From positions 1 through 64,000 of the forward strand of contig NZ_AUJR01000027.1 of the NCBI RefSeq assembly GCF_000424325.1: a DNA stretch of 64,000 nucleotides, in the 5' to 3' direction. The notes below the pieces were generated by a model. The model worked only from the letters and a program-made list of their open reading frames with translations, was not told where the DNA came from and did no database searches. Source of the stretch: [Clostridium] clostridioforme AGR2157. GTDB lineage: Bacteria > Bacillota > Clostridia > Lachnospirales > Lachnospiraceae. Positions 34,035 to 42,401 of this stretch are shown here, piece after piece (position 1 is the first letter of the stretch; every line of letters begins with the position of its first letter). The translations under genes were made by a program, and so were the position numbers.

Positions 34035-35912
34035 ATGGGTGCGAATGAAGACAGTGGAAATAGAAACTTAAAAAGCGGCACGCCTAAAAAGCCGTTCATT
34101 TACTATTATTTCCTGGTCATATTGGTAGTGATGGTGTTAAATGCCCTGGTATTTCCCATGATGGAGCATTCCGTGGAAGTGCCGTACAGCGAGTTCCTGA
34201 AGGAACTGGATGCCGGAAATGTGAAGGATGTGTATGTCAGCAATGGGGAATCACAGATTCAGTTTACGAAAAAGGATCAGAAGCAGTGGAATGTCAGTTA
34301 TAAGACAGGGCCGATTCCTGGGGACGACCTGGTTAAGCGGCTGCAGAATGCGGATGTGGAGAATTTTACAGGAGAAATCCAGACAAAGGCTTCCCCGCTC
34401 TTAAGCTTCCTGATGTCCTGGGTTGCGCCGATTCTTATGTTTGTGGTCATTGGAAATATCATGGGGCGCATGCTTTCCAAGCGCATGGGCGGCAGCAATG
34501 CCATGACCTTCGGAAAGTCCAATGCAAAAATATACGCAGAGAATGAGACGGGAATCACCTTTGCCGATGTGGCAGGGGAAGAGGAAGCCAAGGATGCCTT
34601 AAAGGAAATCGTGGACTTCCTTCACAATCCGCAGAAGTATGCGGATATAGGAGCAAATCTTCCAAAGGGAGCACTGCTCGTGGGCCCTCCCGGAACCGGC
34701 AAGACGCTCCTTGCAAGGGCTGTGGCAGGAGAAGCCCATGTCCCCTTCTTCTCCATATCCGGTTCTGAATTCGTGGAGATGTTTGTGGGTATGGGCGCTG
34801 CCAAGGTCAGGGATCTGTTTAAGCAGGCCACTGATAAGGCGCCGTGTATCGTATTTATCGATGAGATTGACACCATCGGCAAGAAGCGCGACGGCGGAGG
34901 CATGAGCGGAAACGATGAGCGTGAGCAGACCCTGAACCAGCTGCTGACGGAGATGGATGGTTTCGACGGTAAGAAGGGCGTGGTCATCCTGGCTGCCACC
35001 AACCGTCCGGAGTCCCTGGATAAGGCCCTGCTGCGTCCCGGCCGATTTGACCGCAGAGTGCCGGTGGAGCTGCCTGACTTAAAGGGACGCGAGGCTATCT
35101 TAAAGGTTCATGGACAAAGCGTAAAGATGTCGGATGATGTGGATTACAATGCCATTGCCAGGGCCACGGCAGGCGCCAGCGGCGCGGAGCTGGCCAATAT
35201 CATAAACGAGGCGGCCCTGAGGGCAGTGCGCATGGGCCGCAGCGCCGTGGTGCAGGCCGACCTGGAGGAAAGCGTGGAGACGGTCATTGCCGGCTACCAG
35301 AAGAAAAATGCGGTTATTTCCCAGAAGGAGCGCAGAATCGTGGCGTATCACGAGGTGGGCCACGCGCTGGTGGCCGCCTGCCAGAGCCACAGCGCTCCGG
35401 TTCAGAAGATTACCATTATACCCAGGACATCGGGAGCATTGGGATATACCATGCAGGTGGACCAGGGAGAGCGCTACCTTATGAGCAGGGAGGAGGCGCT
35501 GGATAAGATTGCCACCTTTACAGGCGGCCGGGCGGCGGAGGAGCTGATTTTCCATTCCATTACCACAGGCGCGTCCAACGACATTGAGCAGGCTACCAAG
35601 ATTGCCCGTTCCATGGTGACGCGGTTCGGCATGACCGATGAGTTTGACATGGTGGCCATGGAAACCGTGAACAACCAGTATCTGGGAGGAGACACATCCA
35701 TGATTTGCGCTCCCGACACGGCAAAGCGCATAGACGAACAGGTGGTGTCCATCGTGAAGGAGCAGCACCAAAAGGCGCTTTCCATCCTTAAGGAAAATGA
35801 AGGAAAGCTCCATGAGATAGCCGCCTATCTGCTGGAAAAGGAAACCATCACGGGAGACGAATTCATGGAAATCTTCAACCGCGCAGGAGAAGAGCAGGTC
35901 CGGGGAGAATAG
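34035..35912 (+). CDS. ftsH: ATP-dependent zinc metalloprotease FtsH
   Basis: A 625-residue membrane-anchored AAA+ protease. Two N-terminal helices (FLVILVVMVLNALVFPMM; LLSFLMSWVAPILMFVVIG) flank an external domain. The AAA module has Walker A GPPGTGKT (about 217-224), Walker B CIVFIDEID, pore motif FVGMGAAKVRDLF and SRH ATNRPESLDKALLRPGRFDR. The zinc-protease motif HEVGH lies near residue 439. It degrades membrane and regulatory proteins as a hexamer. AAAGGAGA precedes the ATG. The C-terminus is short, as in some clostridial paralogues. Confidence 0.95.
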   Translation: MGANEDSGNRNLKSGTPKKPFIYYYFLVILVVMVLNALVFPMMEHSVEVPYSEFLKELDAGNVKDVYVSNGESQIQFTKKDQKQWNVSYKTGPIPGDDLVKRLQNADVENFTGEIQTKASPLLSFLMSWVAPILMFVVIGNIMGRMLSKRMGGSNAMTFGKSNAKIYAENETGITFADVAGEEEAKDALKEIVDFLHNPQKYADIGANLPKGALLVGPPGTGKTLLARAVAGEAHVPFFSISGSEFVEMFVGMGAAKVRDLFKQATDKAPCIVFIDEIDTIGKKRDGGGMSGNDEREQTLNQLLTEMDGFDGKKGVVILAATNRPESLDKALLRPGRFDRRVPVELPDLKGREAILKVHGQSVKMSDDVDYNAIARATAGASGAELANIINEAALRAVRMGRSAVVQADLEESVETVIAGYQKKNAVISQKERRIVAYHEVGHALVAACQSHSAPVQKITIIPRTSGALGYTMQVDQGERYLMSREEALDKIATFTGGRAAEELIFHSITTGASNDIEQATKIARSMVTRFGMTDEFDMVAMETVNNQYLGGDTSMICAPDTAKRIDEQVVSIVKEQHQKALSILKENEGKLHEIAAYLLEKETITGDEFMEIFNRAGEEQVRGE

Positions 35913-35922
35913 GATATGTTTA

Positions 35923-35952
35923 GTTGCATTTGACCATGGGCTGTGCTATTCT
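35923..35952 (+). promoter_or_regulatory. Possible promoter of the DUF6809 gene
   Basis: TTGCAT (35923-35928), 18-base spacer, TATTCT (35947-35952) with TGC before the -10. The rest of the 210-bp gap holds no recognised element. Confidence 0.4.
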
Positions 35953-36126
35953 GGATATATAGACAGGTGGGGGAGCCATAGCCCCGCGCTGCGTATATCC
36001 TTTATAGATGATGAGAGAAGATGATTGGTTGATGAGAGAATGAGTTGAGAGCGGATGGAGAATGCGGCGTGACGGCCCCCGCCTTTCTGTGAAAATAATA
36101 CGACAGAAGAAAGGCAGGAAAAAGGT

Positions 36127-36411
36127 ATGGGAAAGATTTTGCAGCAGTTGTACAGGGGGGACTTATGCCCGGCGGAAAATATCATACGCGGCAACGCGGA
36201 ATACGATGCACTGATCAGGCAGTCCATGGATGATTTCAACCGGTTTACCGACAAGCTGGACCGGGACATGAAGGAGGAATTTGACCTTCTGATGGAACAT
36301 TACCTGGAGCTTACATTCATTGAGAAGACCCAGTGTTTTACGGATGGGTTCCGCATTGGCGCAGGTGTTATGTGTGAAGTATTTTATGAAAATGCAGCGG
36401 AAAGCAGCTAA
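36127..36411 (+). CDS. DUF6809-family small protein
   Basis: A 94-residue, mostly helical protein beginning MGKILQQLYRGDLCPAENI and ending FTDGFRIGAGVMCEVFYEN. This layout (LYxGxLxPxE at the start, FxxGFrlGaxLMxE near the end) is that of DUF6809, a family common in Clostridia without known function. Aggregated charges suggest a soluble helical bundle. A terminator hairpin follows within 25 bp, so it is probably monocistronic. Confidence 0.75.
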   Translation: MGKILQQLYRGDLCPAENIIRGNAEYDALIRQSMDDFNRFTDKLDRDMKEEFDLLMEHYLELTFIEKTQCFTDGFRIGAGVMCEVFYENAAESS

Positions 36412-36435
36412 ATTATAAGCATGGCTTAAGAGTGA

Positions 36436-36475
36436 AAGACGGGATTGCTGATAAATAAAAGCAATCCTGTCTTAT
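36436..36475 (+). terminator. Terminator after the DUF6809 gene
   Basis: AAGACGGGATTGCT (36436-36449) pairs with AGCAATCCTGTCTT (36460-36473), 14 pairs with one G-U, loop of 10 bases. Confidence 0.65.
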
Positions 36476-36508
36476 TGTGTAAAAATGGGTCAAAATTCCT
36501 GGTTAATA

Positions 36509-36537
36509 TTGACAATAGAAGAAAAAGTGGATATACT
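36509..36537 (+). promoter_or_regulatory. Promoter of the BMP-family transporter operon
   Basis: TTGACA (36509-36514), 17-base spacer, TATACT (36532-36537): a near-consensus promoter giving a leader of about 120 nt. Confidence 0.75.
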
Positions 36538-36582
36538 TAACTCGTATTTGTGTTACTTTTTAATGGGTAGGACAACGATGGA

Positions 36583-36622
36583 ACGTCAGGTGTAATGGAG
36601 CAGCCAGTACCTGACGTATTTT
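36583..36622 (+). promoter_or_regulatory. Attenuator-like hairpin in the transporter leader
   Basis: ACGTCAGGT (36583-36591) pairs perfectly with ACCTGACGT (36609-36617), followed by ATTTTAAT. It sits between promoter and start codon and could act as a leader terminator. No known riboswitch class is recognised. Confidence 0.5.
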
Positions 36623-36662
36623 AATCGTGTTCTGCGAACTACACTTCATGGAGGAGAGTATT

Positions 36663-37946
36663 ATGAAATTAAAAAAGTTAGCAAGCGTAGCCATGGCAGG
36701 TGTGATGACAGTATCACTCGCAGCCTGCGGCGGAGCTGACACAGCAGAGACCGCCGCTGCAGCCGCGACCACAGCAGCTGAGGCTGAGACAACTGCGGCA
36801 GCAGAGGGCGCGGAGACCGGGGCCGCAGAAGCACCGGCCACAGGCGGCATTGCCAAGGAAGATTTAAAGATCGGCTTTGTCTACATAGGCGATGAGAATG
36901 AGGGCTATACAGCCGCTCATTACAACGGCGCCATGGCGATGAAGGAAGCTCTGGGGCTGAACGATGACCAGATTATTGTTAAGTGGAATATCCCTGAGGA
37001 TGAGACTGCAAAGGATGCAGCCATGGACCTTGCGGACCAGGGATGCCAGATTGTATTCTCAAACAGCTTTGGACATGAGTCCTATGTGATTGAGGCGGCA
37101 AAGGAATATCCGGATGTCCAGTTCTGCCATGCAACCGGCTTCCAGGCAGCTTCCAGCGGCCTGAGCAACATGCACAACTATTTCACATCCATCTACGAGG
37201 CGCGTTACGTATCCGGTGTTGTGGCCGGACTGAAACTGAACCAAATGATAGAGGACGGAACCGTGAAGCAGGATGCCTGCAAGATTGGCTATGTAGGAGC
37301 TTATCCATATGCTGAGGTTATAAGCGGATACACCTCCTTCTTCTTAGGCGTGCGTTCCGTATGCCCGGACGCTACCATGGAAGTTAAGTACACCAACAGC
37401 TGGGCAAGCTTTGACCTGGAGAAGGAAGCAGCTGATGCCCTGATTTCCGACGGATGTGTTCTGATCAGCCAGCACGCAGATACCACCGGCGCTCCTACCG
37501 CATGTGAAGCGGCAGGCGTTCCTTGCGTGGGCTACAACATTTCCATGATTGCAACTGCGCCAAACCAGGCTCTTACATCTGCTTCCAATAACTGGGGCGC
37601 ATATGTGACTGAGGCTGTACAGCATGTCATTGACGGAACCGAGATTCCGGTTGACTGGTGCAAGGGCTTCTCTGACGGCGCAGTGCTGATTACAGAGCTG
37701 AACGAGGCAGCCGTGGCACCCGGAACAAAGGAGAAGGTGGATGAAGTAGAGGCCAAGCTGGCATCCGGAGAGCTTCATGTATTCGATACCTCCACATGGA
37801 CCGTTGGCGGCAAGACACTGGATACATATAAGAAGGACGGCAGCGACATCGAGTATATCTCCGACGGATATTTCCATGAGTCAGAGTTCGGTTCCGCACC
37901 TTCCTTTGATATCCTGATTGACGGCATCACCACAATCGACAACTAA
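36663..37946 (+). CDS. BMP-family (nucleoside-type) ABC transporter binding lipoprotein
   Basis: A 427-residue lipoprotein of the BMP/PnrA family. Signal peptide with lipobox LAAC, an Ala/Thr/Glu-rich linker of about 45 residues, then KIGFVYIGDENEGYTAAHYNGAMAMKEALG, VFSNSFGHESYVIEAAKEYPDVQFCHATG and KIGYVGAYPYAEVISGYTSFFLG. PnrA-like proteins bind purine nucleosides; the downstream permeases are of the matching type, but the ligand is not proven. The ATG at 36663 follows GGAGGAG. Confidence 0.92.
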   Translation: MKLKKLASVAMAGVMTVSLAACGGADTAETAAAAATTAAEAETTAAAEGAETGAAEAPATGGIAKEDLKIGFVYIGDENEGYTAAHYNGAMAMKEALGLNDDQIIVKWNIPEDETAKDAAMDLADQGCQIVFSNSFGHESYVIEAAKEYPDVQFCHATGFQAASSGLSNMHNYFTSIYEARYVSGVVAGLKLNQMIEDGTVKQDACKIGYVGAYPYAEVISGYTSFFLGVRSVCPDATMEVKYTNSWASFDLEKEAADALISDGCVLISQHADTTGAPTACEAAGVPCVGYNISMIATAPNQALTSASNNWGAYVTEAVQHVIDGTEIPVDWCKGFSDGAVLITELNEAAVAPGTKEKVDEVEAKLASGELHVFDTSTWTVGGKTLDTYKKDGSDIEYISDGYFHESEFGSAPSFDILIDGITTIDN

Positions 37947-37988
37947 GATAGCAGGTGCTATAATTTCCCGCTGGAAATTAAAGGCTGT

Positions 37989-38024
37989 AAAAGCGGAGCC
38001 ATTCATATCTGGCTCCGCTTTTTT
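37989..38024 (+). terminator. Intra-operon terminator after the binding protein
   Basis: AAAAGCGGAGCCA (37989-38001) pairs with TGGCTCCGCTTTT (38010-38022) and runs into a T-tract. Strong intrinsic terminator, with transporter genes continuing 50 bp later. Confidence 0.85.
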
Positions 38025-38073
38025 CCACGAGACAATTCAACATGGCCAAATACAAAGAACGGAGGTTTGCCGG

Positions 38074-39606
38074 GTGAGCGAAGAATACGCAATAGAACTG
38101 AAAAACATCACAAAACGGTTCGGCAAGGTAACTGCCAACGACAAGGTATGCCTGTCTGTGAAAAGGGGGGAAATCCTGTCCGTCCTGGGTGAGAACGGAA
38201 GCGGAAAGACCACCCTGATGAACATGATTTCCGGTATCTACTACCCGGATGAGGGGCAGATATTCGTAAACGGAAAGGAGGTTACCATTCGTTCGCCTAA
38301 GGACTCCTTTGCTCTGGGTATCGGCATGATCCACCAGCATTTCAAGCTGGTGGATGTTCTGACAGCGGCTGAGAACATTATCCTGGGACTGTCGGGAAGG
38401 GAAGTTCTGGACATGAAGGCTGTGTCCGCCAAAATCAATGAGCTGACAGCCAGATACGGATTCGAGCTGGACCCGGGCCAGAAGATATACACCATGTCCG
38501 TATCCCAGAAGCAGACCGTGGAAATCGTAAAGCTTCTGTACCGCGGGGTGGATATCCTGATCCTGGACGAGCCCACAGCGGTTCTGACACCCCAGGAAAC
38601 GGACAGGCTGTTTGCCGTGCTGCGCAACATGCGTGAGGCAGGCCACTCCATCATTATCATCACCCATAAGCTGCACGAGGTTCTGGCGCTGTCAGACCGG
38701 GTGTCCGTACTGCGCAAGGGCCAGTATATCGGCACGGTATACACGGCAGACGCCACCGAGGAATCCCTGACCGAGATGATGGTGGGCAAGAAGGTAAGCC
38801 TGAACATCGAGCGTCCGGATCCCGTGAATCCGGAGCGCCGCCTGGTGGTGGAAGGCGTCACCTGCGTGGACAAGGAGGGGGTGACAACCCTGGACCATGC
38901 CTCCTTTACTGCCTACAGCGGTGAGATACTGGGAATTGCCGGTATCGCGGGAAGCGGCCAGAGGGAGCTTTTGGAGTCCATCGCGGGACTTCAGCCCATG
39001 ACAGGCGGCACCATCACCTATTATCCGCCGGAGGGCGGCGAAAAGCAGCTGTCCGGCATGAGCGCCTCAGCCATCAATAAGCTGGGGGTAAAGCTCTCCT
39101 TTGTGCCGGAGGACCGTCTGGGTATGGGACTGGTAGGCGCAATGGACATGACGGACAATATGATGCTCAGGGGCTACCGTAGGGGACGTTCCTTCTTTAC
39201 GGACAGAAAGACGCCAAAAAGCCTGGCGGAGCAGATCATAGAGGAACTGGAAATCGTGACTCCCGGCGTCACCACCCCGGTGCGCAGGCTGTCAGGGGGC
39301 AATGTCCAGAAGGTGTTGGTGGGAAGGGAGATTTCTTCCAATCCCAAGGTGCTTATGGTGGCATATCCGGTCCGCGGACTGGATATCAACTCATCCTACA
39401 CCATCTATCATCTCCTCAATGAGCAGAAGAAACAGGGAGCGGCCGTTATCTGCGTAGGCGAGGACCTGGATGTGCTTCTGGAGCTGTGCGACCGTATCCT
39501 GGTGCTGTGCGCAGGACAGGTAAACGGTGTTGTGGACGGAAGGACAGCGACCAAGGAACAGGTGGGGCTGATGATGACCAGGACAGGAGGTGGATTAAGT
39601 GAGTAA
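38074..39606 (+). CDS. Nucleoside-type ABC transporter ATPase, two ABC domains
   Basis: A 510-residue fused double ATPase, as in sugar and BMP-family nucleoside importers. First domain: Walker A GENGSGKTT, YTMSVSQKQTVEIVKLL as signature variant, Walker B ILILDEPTAVLT. Second domain: a degenerate AGIAGSGQRELL P-loop, RLSGGNVQKVLVGREI signature and VLMVAYPVRGLD in place of the usual DEPTRGLD Walker B. The GTG at 38074 has GGAGG 8 bases upstream; the open frame extends further without a site. The asymmetry of the second site is normal for the family, but the replaced Asp-Glu is notable. Confidence 0.9.
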   Translation: MSEEYAIELKNITKRFGKVTANDKVCLSVKRGEILSVLGENGSGKTTLMNMISGIYYPDEGQIFVNGKEVTIRSPKDSFALGIGMIHQHFKLVDVLTAAENIILGLSGREVLDMKAVSAKINELTARYGFELDPGQKIYTMSVSQKQTVEIVKLLYRGVDILILDEPTAVLTPQETDRLFAVLRNMREAGHSIIIITHKLHEVLALSDRVSVLRKGQYIGTVYTADATEESLTEMMVGKKVSLNIERPDPVNPERRLVVEGVTCVDKEGVTTLDHASFTAYSGEILGIAGIAGSGQRELLESIAGLQPMTGGTITYYPPEGGEKQLSGMSASAINKLGVKLSFVPEDRLGMGLVGAMDMTDNMMLRGYRRGRSFFTDRKTPKSLAEQIIEELEIVTPGVTTPVRRLSGGNVQKVLVGREISSNPKVLMVAYPVRGLDINSSYTIYHLLNEQKKQGAAVICVGEDLDVLLELCDRILVLCAGQVNGVVDGRTATKEQVGLMMTRTGGGLSE

Positions 39607-40726
39607 GGAGATGACGGCAGTATCCAACAAGGAACCTCTGATGCATATATCCAAGAGGGATGAGATAGATATGTGGAAGGCCTGGGCCATCCGGCTGGGA
39701 GCGGTCCTCTTATCACTGGTGGTCTGCGCAGGGGTCATCTATGCCCTGACAGGGCTTAATCCCCTGGAGGTATATAAAGGAATCTTTGATGGGGCAGTGG
39801 GTACCAAAAGGCGCACCTGGATGACCATTCGCGATACTCTGGTGCTGCTCTGTATCGCAATCGGCATCACGCCTGCATTCAAGATGCGGTTCTGGAACAT
39901 CGGAGCAGAGGGTCAGGTACTGATTGGCGGCGTCACATCCGCGGCCATGATGATTTACCTTGGCAATTCACTGCCTCCCCTGGTCCTGTTTCCCCTGATG
40001 CTTTTAGGAAGCGCCCTGTCAGCCATGGTCTGGGCAGCTATCCCGGCATTTTTCAAGGCATACTGGAACACCAACGAGACACTGTTTACATTGATGATGA
40101 ACTATGTGGCCATGCAGGTCATCACATACTGCATCATTTTCTGGGAGAATCCAAAGGGATCCAACTCCGTGGGAACCATCAACTCCTCCACAAAGGGAGG
40201 ATGGCTTCCAAAGCTTTTCGGCCTGGAATACGGCTGGAACCTGGTGATCGTGCTGGCTCTGACCCTGGCCATCTTCATCTATCTGAAGTACAGCAAGCAG
40301 GGATATGAGATCGCGGTTGTGGGAGAGAGCGAGAACACGGCCAGATACGCGGGAATCAATGTAAAGAAGGTAATCATCCGCACCATGGCCCTGTCCGGCG
40401 CCATCTGCGGCATTGCAGGCTTCATCATTGTCAGCGGCGCCAGCCATACCATTTCCACCAGCACGGCTGGCGGCAGGGGATTCACGGCCATCATCGTATC
40501 ATGGCTCAGCAAGTTCAATGCATTTGCTATGGTTCTGGTCTCATTTTTCCTGGTATTCATGCAAAAGGGAGCCGGGCAGATTGCCTCCCAGTTTAACCTG
40601 AATGAAAATGCCTCTGATGTAATAACAGGCATCATCCTCTTCTTCATCCTGGGCTGTGAATTCTTCATCAACTTCAAGGTGGGAATTAGCAGCAAACGGA
40701 AAGAAGCAGGGGCTAAATTGTCATAA
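39599..40726 (+). CDS. Nucleoside-type ABC transporter permease 1
   Basis: A 375-residue permease of the BPD_transp_2 (ribose/BMP) type with about 8-10 membrane helices: GAVLLSLVVCAGVIYALTG, then FWNIGAEGQVLIGGVTSAAM and GINVKKVIIRTMALSGAICGIAGFI. It starts at GTG 39599, overlapping the ATPase stop by 8 bases behind AGGAGG, so translation is coupled. It pairs with the next gene to form the channel. Confidence 0.92.
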   Translation: MSKEMTAVSNKEPLMHISKRDEIDMWKAWAIRLGAVLLSLVVCAGVIYALTGLNPLEVYKGIFDGAVGTKRRTWMTIRDTLVLLCIAIGITPAFKMRFWNIGAEGQVLIGGVTSAAMMIYLGNSLPPLVLFPLMLLGSALSAMVWAAIPAFFKAYWNTNETLFTLMMNYVAMQVITYCIIFWENPKGSNSVGTINSSTKGGWLPKLFGLEYGWNLVIVLALTLAIFIYLKYSKQGYEIAVVGESENTARYAGINVKKVIIRTMALSGAICGIAGFIIVSGASHTISTSTAGGRGFTAIIVSWLSKFNAFAMVLVSFFLVFMQKGAGQIASQFNLNENASDVITGIILFFILGCEFFINFKVGISSKRKEAGAKLS

Positions 40727-40738
40727 GGAGGCTAAAAT

Positions 40739-41719
40739 ATGGGTTTTTTGGTAATATTTATTCAAAAAGCAATCGGCCAGGGCATCGGCATCCTTTACGG
40801 AGCCCTGGGAGAAATCATGACGGAGAAATCCGGCAACCTGAATCTGGGTATTCCCGGCATGATGTATATGGGCGGCATCGCCGGACTGATCGGAGCCTTC
40901 CTGTATGAGAACGGGACAGCAAATCCAAGCGGTCCGGTGGGACTCTTAATTTCCTTTGTGTGCGCCTTTGTGTGCGCTGCCCTGGGAGGACTGGTATACA
41001 GTGTACTGACCATCACGCTGCGGGCCAACCAGAATGTGACCGGTCTTGCCCTTACCACCTTTGGCGTGGGCTTCGGCAACTTTTTCGGCGGTTCCCTGGC
41101 AAAGCTGGCAGGGGGCGTGGGACAGATTTCCGTGGCAGTGACAGGCGCTGCCTACAAGACCCCCATTCCCGGACTGTCCAAGCTGGGCGTCATTGGACAG
41201 ATTTTCTTCTCCTACGGATTTCTGACCTATCTGGCAGTTGCCCTGGCTCTGGCCCTGGCGTTTTTCCTGGCTAAGACCAGGCGGGGACTGAACCTGAGGG
41301 CTGTGGGCGAGAGTCCGGCCACGGCAGATGCTGCGGGCATCAATGTAACAGCCTGCAAGTACCTGGCCACCTGCCTCGGAGGAGGCATCAGCGGCCTGGG
41401 CGGATTATACTTTGTTATGGAATACTCCGGCGGTACCTGGACCAACAACGGATTCGGTGACAGGGGCTGGCTGGCAATCGCCCTGGTTATCTTCGCCCTG
41501 TGGAAACCGGTCAATGCCATCTGGGGTTCTATCCTGTTTGGCGGCCTCTACATCCTTTACCTGTATATACCGGGTCTGGACAGGGGAGCTCAGGAGATAT
41601 TCAAGGCCCTTCCCTATGTGGTCACCATTGTGGTCCTGGTTATAACCAGCCTGAGAAAGAGGAGGGAATACCAGCCGCCCCAGAGCCTGGGACTTCCGTA
41701 TTTCAGGGAAGAGCGGTAG
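40739..41719 (+). CDS. Nucleoside-type ABC transporter permease 2
   Basis: A 326-residue BPD_transp_2 permease: LTEKSGNLNLGI-like motif MTEKSGNLNLGIPGMMYMGG near residue 25, and LRAVGESPATADAAGINVTACKYLAT as coupling loop. Hydrophobic helices span the whole length. It is the last gene of the operon; a terminator with six Ts follows at 41786-41850. AAGGAGG lies 8 bases upstream of the ATG. Confidence 0.92.
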   Translation: MGFLVIFIQKAIGQGIGILYGALGEIMTEKSGNLNLGIPGMMYMGGIAGLIGAFLYENGTANPSGPVGLLISFVCAFVCAALGGLVYSVLTITLRANQNVTGLALTTFGVGFGNFFGGSLAKLAGGVGQISVAVTGAAYKTPIPGLSKLGVIGQIFFSYGFLTYLAVALALALAFFLAKTRRGLNLRAVGESPATADAAGINVTACKYLATCLGGGISGLGGLYFVMEYSGGTWTNNGFGDRGWLAIALVIFALWKPVNAIWGSILFGGLYILYLYIPGLDRGAQEIFKALPYVVTIVVLVITSLRKRREYQPPQSLGLPYFREER

Positions 41720-41785
41720 GGAGTTGAGAGACAGATATAAGGTAAAGAAAAGTCGGGCAGTAAACGAAATAGATAAGTGAAAAAC

Positions 41786-41850
41786 AAAAAGGACCCTCCC
41801 ATAGGACGGATAGAATATCAATATCTAACCGGCGCGGGAGGGCCTTTTTT
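41786..41850 (+). terminator. Terminator of the BMP transporter operon
   Basis: AAAAAGGACCCTCCC (41786-41800) pairs with GGGAGGGCCTTTTTT (41836-41850), one bulged A, ending in six Ts. Confidence 0.85.
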
Positions 41851-41865
41851 ACATGGGGATGTGGT

Positions 41866-42190
41866 GTATGGTCACTGCTGCGGAAGGCGGCGGAGGACAC
41901 CTGCGGTCTCTGTCTGGGAAAGCGCAATTACTGCTGCGGGATTTCGGATTTAAGCTACTGCAAAGGAGCGGATCGGGAGGAAACAGCCTCCTATGCGGTC
42001 AATGCGCCTCTGTGGGGAAATATGTACCGGATGGACCTGGAGGCCATGGCGGATTTCAGAGTTCCCTCCCTCCTGTTCGGCCCCATTGGAAAGGATGCGC
42101 ACCAAATGTCGGAGCTACGCCAGGGGTCTGCTGGAAGAGGTTCCAGTAATTTTTCAGCATTTCATCGAACAAACGTTTGCAAATACATAG
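41866..42190 (+). pseudogene. C-terminal remnant of an M20 (RocB-like) peptidase
   Basis: The frame through 42022 reads CCGISDLSYCKGADREETASYAVNAPLWG and then MDLEAMADFRVPSLLFGPIGKDAHQM, matching the C-terminal catalytic half of RocB-type M20 peptidases (ISDLSY, NxPLWG, GPxGKDAHQxTE). After MSEL the similarity moves to another frame (LEEVPVIFQHFIEQTFANT, stop at 42190), so there is a frameshift near 42115-42140. The N-terminal metal-binding half is missing. The dead 3' end now carries the uvrA promoter and SOS box. Confidence 0.55.
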
Positions 42191-42205
42191 GTGATGTGCT
42201 ATACT
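42166..42205 (+). promoter_or_regulatory. LexA (SOS) box and promoter of uvrA
   Basis: CGAACAAACGTTTG (42166-42179) fits the Gram-positive LexA/DinR operator CGAAC-N4-GTTYG. It overlaps the -35 element TTGCAA (42177-42182), which is 17 bases from TATACT (42200-42205). LexA binding would block RNA polymerase, so uvrA should be DNA-damage inducible. A 200-nt leader follows; it includes a GCGCTG...CAGCGC hairpin. Confidence 0.75.
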
Positions 42206-42401
42206 AGAGACTGTCAGCGCTGTGTATCAGCGCTATGCAGGAAGAACATTTTACCAGAAGCATTTCACGGCCTTCCAAGGCGGCGGGATGAATCGTATAA
42301 AGAAACCACGCATGTTTACTGCGCACTGCACATGCTGTATTCTGCAATAATATCAGGCGTGGACTCAAACCAATCAAGATAAAAGACAAGGAGCATGTTC
42401 G

